From an uncultured Blautia sp. (GTDB lineage Bacteria; Bacillota; Clostridia; Lachnospirales; Lachnospiraceae): a DNA stretch of 38,498 nt. A model generated the notes under the pieces. The model was not told the DNA's origin, searched no databases, and worked only from the letters and a program-made list of their open reading frames with translations. Location of the stretch: contig CAKRXU010000027.1 of the NCBI GenBank assembly GCA_934424575.1, forward strand, positions 1 through 38,498, written 5' to 3'. Position numbers and translations under genes: made by a program. Of this stretch, positions 24,489-31,523 are shown piece after piece (the stretch's first letter is position 1; every line of letters starts with the position of its first letter).

Positions 24489-27188
24489 ATGAAATATATA
24501 AAATTTCAGGATAAAAAAGGAACGTTTACCATTCAGAGTCCGGAAAATTACAGTGGTCTGTATTTTCCGCTGGCGGGTGATGGAGGACTGAAATCCAGTA
24601 TCACTCCGAACCTTGGAGGAGACAGCAAGACAGATCAGAACCATTTCCTTCTGGAACCGGTAAGTATTGAAAATCTTCACAATAACCGCAGCACCAGAAA
24701 TTTCTGGTGTCGTACAGAAGGTAAGGGATGCTGGTCTGCAACGGGAATTTCAGCAGAGCAGGAGACACAGAAATTTACAGAAGCTCAGGATAAAAGCATT
24801 CTGGAAGCCGGTTTTATGTGGCAGAAAGTGACCAGAACTTCTGCAAAATATGGTCTTCAGTCAGAAATCACTTCTTTTGTTTCTGTGGACGGAGCCGCAG
24901 AGATTGAACTGGTCAGAATAAAAAATATATCTGAAGAAGTGACAAAAATAACTCCGATCGCCGCAATACCACTTTATGGAAGAAGCGCGGATAACATTCG
25001 AGATCATCGTCATGTGACATCACTTCTTCACAGAATCAATACAACAGAATATGGTGTGGAAGTCACACCGGTTCTGTCTTTTGATGAAAGAGGTCATCAG
25101 AAGAATCATACCACCTGTTTTGTATATGGATCTTCAGAAAAAGGCGATGCACCGGAGGCGTTTTATCCTACTGTGCAGGAGTTTGTAGGAGAGGGCGGTA
25201 CTTATCTGAATCCGGAAGCAGTAAGAAAGAACAAGCCAGGCAGAATGGCAGGAAGCAGAGTTGAGGGAAAAGAGGCAATGGGAGGCATCCGATTTGCGGA
25301 TGTTGAGCTGAAGCCGCAGGAAACAGCTGGTTTTATCATACTGGCAGGACTGACAGAGAAGAAAGAGAGTATTGCCAAAACTGTCATAAAATACAGAACA
25401 GAAGAGCAGGTGGAGAACGCTCTTGAAGAGGTGAAATCCTACTGGCAGAAAAAAGTAAATGTATCTTATGAAACCGGTGATGCAGATGCTGACAACTATA
25501 TGAAATGGATTAGTTTTCAGCCGGTACTGCGAAGAATCTATGGCTGTTCTTTTCTCCCATACCATGACTATGGAAAAGGTGGACGGGGATGGAGAGATCT
25601 CTGGCAGGACTGTCTTGCACTCCTGATCATGAATCCGGCTGTAGTGCGTCAGATGATCGTTGCCAACTATGGCGGTGTCCGCATTGACGGAACAAATGCT
25701 ACGATCATCGGAAATGAACAGGGCGAATTTATCGCAGACAGAAATAATATTACCCGTGTCTGGATGGACCATGCATTCTGGCCGTTTGGAACGACGAAGC
25801 TGTACATCGACCAGACCGGAGATCTGGATATTCTGTTTGAAAAAGTTCCATATTTCAAAGATCTTCAGTCAGGAAGAGGAACAACACACGATGAAGAATG
25901 GAATATAGCTTACGGAAAACAGCAGAAAGCGGAGAGTGGAGAGGTTTACTTCGGAACGATTCTGGAGCATATTCTTCTGCAGAATTTAACAGCTTTTTAT
26001 GATGTAGGTGAGCATAATGAAATGAAACTCCACGGAGCCGACTGGAACGATGCAATGGATATGGCGTGGGACAATGGTGAGAGTGTGGCATTTACCTGTG
26101 CCTATGCAGGAAATATGAATGACATTGCAGACTGTCTGGAAAACCTGGAGCGTATAAGCGGAATTAATCGGGTTGAGATTGCCAGTGAAATGGAATGTCT
26201 GTTCTCCGGTGGAAGAGATTTATACGAAAATGCAGATAAAAAAAGAAAACTGCTGGATTCCTATACCGGAAAGTGTGCACACAACATCAGCGGCGATACA
26301 GTGATTGTCAGAATTGATGAGATCATCAGAAACCTGCGTGAAAAAGCAGACTGGATGATGGAAAATATCCGAAAGAATGAATGGATCACAGATGGTGGAG
26401 ACGGATGGTTCAATGGTTATTATGATGACCACAAGAATCCGGTAGAGTGCTGCGAGAAAGATCGTGTACGCATGATGCTGACCAGCCAGGTATTCGCGAT
26501 CATGAGCGGAACTGCAACAAAAGAGCAGACTGCCGCGATCAGCAGAAGTGCAGATAAATACCTGTTCGATGAGAAAGCAGGCGGCTATCGCCTGAATACA
26601 AATTTCAGAGAAGAGAAATTTGATCTCGGCAGAATGTTCGGCTTTGCCTATGGTGAAAAAGAAAACGGAGCTGTTTTCTCTCACATGGCAGTCATGTATG
26701 CAAATGCTCTGTACAGTCAGGGATTTGTAAAAGAAGGATATAAAGTGCTCAGTACACTTCTTTATGCGGCAATGAACTTTGAAAGCAGCTTTATGTATCC
26801 GGGACTTCCTGAATATTTTGATAATGACGGAAGAGGTCTGTATGCATATCTGACCGGTGCAGCAAGCTGGTATATGCTGACCATGATCACAGAAGTTTTC
26901 GGCGTCAGAGGAGAACTGGGTAATCTTGTGATCGCACCGGCACTCATGGCGGAGCAGTTTGATAAAGAAGGAAATGCAGCTCTTCATCTGGAATTTGCAG
27001 GAAAGAAATTTGAAGTTCACATTTCCAATCTGGACCAAAAAGAGTATGGAGAATATCAGATCGCTCAGGCGTACTGTGATGAAAAAGAAATAGAAAAAAG
27101 AGCAGACGGAAGTGCCTGCATGGAAAAAGAGAAAATTGAACAGTTGTCTTCAGATGAGACGCATAATATCACTATAGTATTACAATAA
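24489..27188 (+). CDS. GH94 glycoside phosphorylase 2 (oligoglucan-phosphorylase-like)
   Basis: An 899-residue cytoplasmic GH94 member clearly distinct from its neighbour. The catalytic acid is in LHGADWNDAMDMAWD (Asp518). HDYGKGGRGWRDLWQDCL and an NYGGVRIDGTNATIIG segment resemble the NdvB/ChvB C-terminal region and beta-1,2- or beta-1,3-oligoglucan phosphorylases. A longer N-terminal beta-sandwich region (about residues 1-330) precedes the catalytic barrel. AAGGAG precedes the ATG, 12 bases after the previous stop, so the two are one operon. A plausible division of labour is oligosaccharide trimming by this enzyme and disaccharide phosphorolysis by the first. Specificity is inferred. Confidence 0.85.
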   Translation: MKYIKFQDKKGTFTIQSPENYSGLYFPLAGDGGLKSSITPNLGGDSKTDQNHFLLEPVSIENLHNNRSTRNFWCRTEGKGCWSATGISAEQETQKFTEAQDKSILEAGFMWQKVTRTSAKYGLQSEITSFVSVDGAAEIELVRIKNISEEVTKITPIAAIPLYGRSADNIRDHRHVTSLLHRINTTEYGVEVTPVLSFDERGHQKNHTTCFVYGSSEKGDAPEAFYPTVQEFVGEGGTYLNPEAVRKNKPGRMAGSRVEGKEAMGGIRFADVELKPQETAGFIILAGLTEKKESIAKTVIKYRTEEQVENALEEVKSYWQKKVNVSYETGDADADNYMKWISFQPVLRRIYGCSFLPYHDYGKGGRGWRDLWQDCLALLIMNPAVVRQMIVANYGGVRIDGTNATIIGNEQGEFIADRNNITRVWMDHAFWPFGTTKLYIDQTGDLDILFEKVPYFKDLQSGRGTTHDEEWNIAYGKQQKAESGEVYFGTILEHILLQNLTAFYDVGEHNEMKLHGADWNDAMDMAWDNGESVAFTCAYAGNMNDIADCLENLERISGINRVEIASEMECLFSGGRDLYENADKKRKLLDSYTGKCAHNISGDTVIVRIDEIIRNLREKADWMMENIRKNEWITDGGDGWFNGYYDDHKNPVECCEKDRVRMMLTSQVFAIMSGTATKEQTAAISRSADKYLFDEKAGGYRLNTNFREEKFDLGRMFGFAYGEKENGAVFSHMAVMYANALYSQGFVKEGYKVLSTLLYAAMNFESSFMYPGLPEYFDNDGRGLYAYLTGAASWYMLTMITEVFGVRGELGNLVIAPALMAEQFDKEGNAALHLEFAGKKFEVHISNLDQKEYGEYQIAQAYCDEKEIEKRADGSACMEKEKIEQLSSDETHNITIVLQ

Positions 27189-27193
27189 AAATA

Positions 27194-27237
27194 ACCCGGC
27201 ATTGTGTAGTAAAATGACATAATGTCGGGTTGTTTTC
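27194..27237. terminator. Terminator between convergent GH94 and araC genes
   Basis: AACCCGGCATT (27194-27204) pairs over 11 positions with AATGTCGGGTT (27222-27232), one G-U, followed by GTTTT on the plus side and preceded by AAAAAT, so it could serve both strands. Confidence 0.8.
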
Positions 27238-27282
27238 TGCTTTCTTGAATGCCGGGGAGACAGCAGCGGTACGTCTGCTGGT

Positions 27283-28023
27283 CTACCACATGGATTTGTA
27301 GTATTTGTCGCGGTATTTTTTGGGTGTCAGTCCGGTATATCCTTCAAAAATCTGGATAAAGTGACTCTGTGAGGAAAAGGAAAGATACGCCGCAATATCC
27401 ACGATAGACTGATCAGAATATCTGAGAAGATGAGTGGCTTTTTCTATTTTCTGTTCACGGATGTAGTCACTGATTGATACACCAAGATTCTGCTTGAATA
27501 TACGGGAAAGATAATTGCAGGACAGCCCTGTATGTTCAGCCAGATCCTGAATGGTGATCCTTTCTTTTATGTGACTGTAGATATAGTTGATGCATTCAAT
27601 GACAGGTTTGGACAGAACAGAACTTTTTTTCTGAAGAAGCATTTTTCCGGTAAAATCTTTTGCCATAATATGGTGGAGGTCTGCAACTTCACGGACCGAA
27701 GTGTAGGAATCCATTTTTAAGATATAGAAATCGCTGAGGCGATAGGCCTGCTCCGGTTCCAGCCCTCCGTCAATGCAGTAACGGGTCAGCATGGCGGCAG
27801 TTACCACAAAATGATATTTGATATTGGTCAGAGGATTTCTTGAAAGGACACCGGTTCCTTCGAGCTGAAGAAAGGAATCGTTTTTGCAGTTTGCAGTGAC
27901 AGTCTCCATGTCTCCGCTTCGGACTGCATTATAAAAAGAGTATTCTACGGAGGGAGAACGGTGCAGGATCTCCATCTCATTGTTTTTCATTTCAGTGTGG
28001 TACCAGTCTTTTGAAATTGCCAT
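27283..28023 (-). CDS. AraC-family transcriptional regulator of the beta-glucan locus
   Basis: About 246 residues. The second ATG (28023) is preferred, as AAGGAG lies eight bases before it; the ATG at 28029 is only two bases from the site. The C-terminal AraC DNA-binding domain is complete: ITIQDLAEHTGLSCNYLSRIFKQ for the first helix-turn-helix and IVDIAAYLSFSSQSHFIQIF for the second, ending GLTPKKYRDKYY. The N-terminal half (about residues 1-140) has no obvious cupin motif and looks helical. It is divergent from the ABC binding-protein gene and convergent with the GH94 operon, so both are probable targets. A shared 21-base motif lies upstream of both. Confidence 0.9.
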   Translation of the reverse strand: MAISKDWYHTEMKNNEMEILHRSPSVEYSFYNAVRSGDMETVTANCKNDSFLQLEGTGVLSRNPLTNIKYHFVVTAAMLTRYCIDGGLEPEQAYRLSDFYILKMDSYTSVREVADLHHIMAKDFTGKMLLQKKSSVLSKPVIECINYIYSHIKERITIQDLAEHTGLSCNYLSRIFKQNLGVSISDYIREQKIEKATHLLRYSDQSIVDIAAYLSFSSQSHFIQIFEGYTGLTPKKYRDKYYKSMW

Positions 28024-28058
28024 AAACATTACTCCTTAATGTGTTGATTTTTTATATT

Positions 28059-28079
28059 ATGACATGAATCTGACATTTT
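28059..28079 (+). promoter_or_regulatory. Candidate AraC-type operator in the divergent araC/binding-protein region
   Basis: 18 of 21 bases match the copy upstream of the GH94 operon (21952-21972). It contains a direct repeat TGACAT at 28060 and 28071, 11 bases (one helical turn) apart, as is typical for AraC-family sites. It lies 36 bases upstream of the araC start and 98 before the binding-protein ATG. Confidence 0.62.
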
Positions 28080-28099
28080 GTTAAGATTAATAATATATT

Positions 28100-28127
28100 T
28101 TGAGTGTCAAAAATGATATAGTATCAT
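28100..28127 (+). promoter_or_regulatory. Putative promoter of the sugar ABC transporter operon
   Basis: TTGAGT (28100-28105) and TATCAT (28122-28127) are 16 bases apart. Both boxes are imperfect, consistent with activation from the upstream motif. Confidence 0.4.
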
Positions 28128-28177
28128 CATCAAAGAGAAAGCAGTGAAAAAATGCTTTGAACAAGGAGGAATTATAA

Positions 28178-29539
28178 ATGAAGAGAAAATTTGTATCTGT
28201 GATTCTGACAGCAGCAGTCGTTGCAGGAACACTCTCAGCGGCAACAGTAGTAAGTGCGGATTCCGGAGAAGGAAAAGTGATCAATATTTATTCCTGGAAT
28301 GATGAATTCCGTCAGAGACTGGAAGCTGTATATCCGGAAGTAGAATCTACATCAAAAGATGGAACAGTTACAACACTGAAAGACGGAACAGAGATCCACT
28401 GGATCATCAATCCGAATCAGGATGGCGTTTACCAGCAGAAACTGGATGAGGCACTGATGAACCAGGCAGATGCCGCAGACGATGACAAAGTAGATATTTT
28501 CCTGTCAGAGACAGACTATGTAAATAAATATACAGACAAAGATGCAGATGTGGCAATTCCGCTTACAGACCTCGGAATTGATCCTGACAAAGATCTTGCA
28601 GATCAGTACGATTTTACAAAAACAACAGCATCTGATACTGATGGCGTACAGAGAGGTTCTACATGGCAGTGCTGCCCGGGAACTCTGGTATATCGTCGTG
28701 ACATCGCAAAAGATGTATTTGGAACAGATGATCCGGAAGCAGTAGGCGAGAAATTAAAGGACTGGGATACAACAAAAGCAACAGCAGAAGAACTGAAAGC
28801 AAAAGGATACTACACATTTGCCTCTTATGCAGATACATTCCGTCTGTATGGAAACAGCATCGAAAGTTCATGGGTAGAGCCGGGAAGCACAACGATCAAA
28901 GTTGACCAGAAGATCATGAACTGGGTAAGTGATTCAAAAGAATGGCTGGATGCAGAATATCTGAACAAAACTGTAAAAGGTCAGTGGAACGATGACTGGA
29001 ACAAGGCTATGAGTTCTGACTCCAAAGTATTCGCATTCCTGTTCCCGGCATGGGGAATTGACTTTACCCTGAAACCAAACTGGGATGGCGAAGATGGTGC
29101 CTGGGCTGTTACAAACCCACCGCAGGAATACAACTGGGGCGGATCTTATATCCATGCAGCAACAGGAACAGACAACCCGGAACATGCAAAAGATATTATC
29201 CTTGCTCTGACTGGAGACAAAGACAACCTGTTAAAGATTTCCAAAGACTATGCTGACTTTACAAATACAAAATCCGGTATGCAGGAGGCTGCTTCTGACG
29301 ATGCATTCGCTTCTGACTTCCTCGGTGGACAGAATCCATTTGAATATTTTGCACCGGTTGCAGAAAACATCAAAATTGCTCCGCTTTCCGCTTATGACCA
29401 GGGCTGTGTAGAGCTGATCCAGAATGCTTTCAGCGATTATTTCCAGGGAAATGTTGAGTTTGACAAAGCAAAAACAAACTTTGAAACAGCAATCATGGAA
29501 CGTTATCCGGAAATCACAGAAGTACAGTGGCCGGAATAA
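28178..29539 (+). CDS. Extracytoplasmic oligosaccharide-binding protein (SBP_bac_1 type)
   Basis: A 453-residue family-1 solute-binding protein with a signal peptide (MKRKFVSVILTAAVVAG; cleavage near VSA-D at about residue 27) and no lipobox cysteine. The mature part starts with VINIYSWNDEFRQRLEAVYP and is tryptophan-rich (STWQCC, SSWVEPG, GQWNDDWNK, AWGIDFTLKPNWDG), as expected for stacking on glucose rings. AAGGAGG precedes the ATG. Two permeases follow. In Listeria innocua a comparable set (binding protein, permeases, GH94, GH3) imports beta-1,2-gluco-oligosaccharides; that parallel is from known literature, and the ligand here is inferred. Confidence 0.88.
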   Translation: MKRKFVSVILTAAVVAGTLSAATVVSADSGEGKVINIYSWNDEFRQRLEAVYPEVESTSKDGTVTTLKDGTEIHWIINPNQDGVYQQKLDEALMNQADAADDDKVDIFLSETDYVNKYTDKDADVAIPLTDLGIDPDKDLADQYDFTKTTASDTDGVQRGSTWQCCPGTLVYRRDIAKDVFGTDDPEAVGEKLKDWDTTKATAEELKAKGYYTFASYADTFRLYGNSIESSWVEPGSTTIKVDQKIMNWVSDSKEWLDAEYLNKTVKGQWNDDWNKAMSSDSKVFAFLFPAWGIDFTLKPNWDGEDGAWAVTNPPQEYNWGGSYIHAATGTDNPEHAKDIILALTGDKDNLLKISKDYADFTNTKSGMQEAASDDAFASDFLGGQNPFEYFAPVAENIKIAPLSAYDQGCVELIQNAFSDYFQGNVEFDKAKTNFETAIMERYPEITEVQWPE

Positions 29540-29597
29540 ATGATCAGATCAGCAGGGTACAGTGTGCCCTGCTGTTTATTGGAAAGGAAAAGCATTT

Positions 29598-30560
29598 ATG
29601 AAAAAAAAGAAAAAAAGTATTGATTACGGAAAATGGGGCTTGTTATTTATTCTTCCATTTTTTATCACGTATCTGATATTTTCTCTTATTCCTCTGATCG
29701 ATACCGTAAGATACAGCTTTTTCGAATATTATCGTTCGGGTATCAAGGTAGTAGGTCCGAATTTTGTCGGCATGAAAAACTACATCAGTCTTCTGAAATC
29801 AGACATGTTCCTGTATGGAAAAAACACACTGATCCTGTGGCTGATCGGTTTTGTTCCGCAGATCGTGGTTGCACTTGTACTTGCCTGCTGGTTTACAGAT
29901 CTTCGAATGAAGATCCACTGCAAACAGTTCTTTAAAGTGGTTATTTATCTGCCGAACCTGATCATGGCGTCTGCATTTGCCTTATTATTCTTTACGATGT
30001 TCTCTACTAATGGCCCGGTCAATTCTATTCTGCTGTCCATGGGTGTTCTGAAAGCACCGATTGATTTCATGGGTTCTGTTCTGGGAACAAGAGGACTGAT
30101 CGGATTTATGAACTTTATGATGTGGTTTGGAAATACAACGATCATGCTGATGGCAGCGGTTATGGGTGTAAGTGTGGATGTCTATGAGGCTGCTGACCTA
30201 GATGGATGCAATGGAATTCAGAGATTCTTCTATATTACACTGCCAATGATCCGTCCGATCCTTGCATACACACTGATCACATCTATCATCGGTGGTCTTC
30301 AGATGTTTGATGTTCCGCAGATCCTGACAAACGGACAGGGTAATCCGGACAGAACATCCATGACACTGATCATGTTCCTGAACAGCCATCTGAAGAGCAA
30401 GAATTATGGAATGGCAGGTGCATTATCTGTTTACCTGTTCATCATCAGTGGTATCCTCTGCTTCTTTGTTTACAGAATGACTAATGACGACGATCCGGAT
30501 GGTTCAAAAAAGGCCGCTAAGAAACGTGCAAAAGAAGAAAGGAGAAGAGCAAGATCATGA
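29598..30560 (+). CDS. Sugar ABC transporter permease 1 (MalF/UgpA type)
   Basis: About 320 residues from the ATG at 29598, chosen because GGAAAGG precedes it; an in-frame start at 29562 would add a poor hydrophilic leader. Six hydrophobic segments are predicted, starting WGLLFILPFFITYLIFSLIP. The EAA loop reads EAADLDGCNGIQRFFYITLPMIRP (about residues 198-221). The C-terminus is unusually basic (KKAAKKRAKEERRRARS). It overlaps the next gene by four bases (ATGA). No ATPase gene is nearby, so a shared MsmK/UgpC-type ATPase encoded elsewhere is expected. Confidence 0.9.
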   Translation: MKKKKKSIDYGKWGLLFILPFFITYLIFSLIPLIDTVRYSFFEYYRSGIKVVGPNFVGMKNYISLLKSDMFLYGKNTLILWLIGFVPQIVVALVLACWFTDLRMKIHCKQFFKVVIYLPNLIMASAFALLFFTMFSTNGPVNSILLSMGVLKAPIDFMGSVLGTRGLIGFMNFMMWFGNTTIMLMAAVMGVSVDVYEAADLDGCNGIQRFFYITLPMIRPILAYTLITSIIGGLQMFDVPQILTNGQGNPDRTSMTLIMFLNSHLKSKNYGMAGALSVYLFIISGILCFFVYRMTNDDDPDGSKKAAKKRAKEERRRARS

Positions 30561-31402
30561 AAGCAAATTCAGGAAAACGTGTGATGAGCATTTTCGCACA
30601 TATTGTACTTATTCTCTTATCTTTTATGTGTCTGTTTTTCTTTGCGATTCTGCTTATCAATGCAACGCATTCACATGCAGAACTGCAGAAAGGCTTTTCT
30701 ATCATTCCGGGTAAACATTTTCTGGATAACCTGAGAAGTGTGGCAAATGATGGAAGCTTTCCAATGTTCAGAGGAATCCTTAACAGTGTGATCGTGTCCG
30801 GATGTTCTGCAGCATTATGTACATACTTTTCTTCCCTGACTGCATATGGCATTTATGCTTATGATTTCAAGGGAAAGAAAGTTGCTTTTACTTTCATCAT
30901 GGCAATTCTTGTTATGCCGACACAGGTAACTGCAATGGGATTCCTGAGACTGATCACAAAGATGGGAATGTATGATTCACTTCTTCCGCTGATTATTCCG
31001 TCCATTGCTTCACCGGCAGTATTTTACTTTATGTACAGTTATTTACAATCCTCTCTTCCGCTGTCACTGGTGGAAGCTGCCAGAATTGACGGATCCGGAG
31101 AGTTCTATACATTCAACCGTATTGTACTTCCGATCATGAAACCGGCGATCGCAGTTCAGGCAATCTTTACCTTTGTCGGATCATGGAACAACTACTTCGT
31201 ACCGGCATTGGTCATCCAGTCCAAGAACAAGATGACAGTTCCGATCCTGATCGCAACGCTGCGAGGTGCTGATTACATGAACTTTGATATGGGTAAGATT
31301 TACATGATGATCACTGTTGCTATCGTACCGATCATTATTGTTTATCTGCTCCTGTCAAAATATATCATCGCAGGTGTTACGCTGGGTGGCGTAAAAGAGT
31401 AA
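30557..31402 (+). CDS. Sugar ABC transporter permease 2 (MalG/UgpE type)
   Basis: A 281-residue partner permease with six predicted membrane segments. The EAA loop is EAARIDGSGEFYTFNRIVLPIMKP (about residues 175-198), and AGVTLGGVKE is the usual end for this family. The start codon is in the four-base overlap with the previous stop; GAAAGGAGAAGAGC lies upstream. It is probably co-transcribed with the binding protein and, with partial readthrough of the hairpin at 31427-31480, with the GH3 gene. Confidence 0.9.
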   Translation: MKANSGKRVMSIFAHIVLILLSFMCLFFFAILLINATHSHAELQKGFSIIPGKHFLDNLRSVANDGSFPMFRGILNSVIVSGCSAALCTYFSSLTAYGIYAYDFKGKKVAFTFIMAILVMPTQVTAMGFLRLITKMGMYDSLLPLIIPSIASPAVFYFMYSYLQSSLPLSLVEAARIDGSGEFYTFNRIVLPIMKPAIAVQAIFTFVGSWNNYFVPALVIQSKNKMTVPILIATLRGADYMNFDMGKIYMMITVAIVPIIIVYLLLSKYIIAGVTLGGVKE

Positions 31403-31426
31403 AAAATAAAAGTTATCATTAGTCAG

Positions 31427-31480
31427 AAGAACGCGGCAGGACATTCTTGCATAAAGGATAAAGAATGCTGTCGTTCTTTT
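31427..31480 (+). terminator. Imperfect hairpin between permease and GH3 genes
   Basis: AAGAACG (31427-31433) pairs with CGTTCTT and, inside it, CATTCTT with AAGAATG; an internal bulge separates the two stems and TTTT follows. It is probably a partial terminator that reduces downstream GH3 expression. Confidence 0.5.
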
Positions 31481-31523
31481 GCTGTATAAAATAAATTTAA
31501 ACGATAGCAGGAGGATTATAGAT

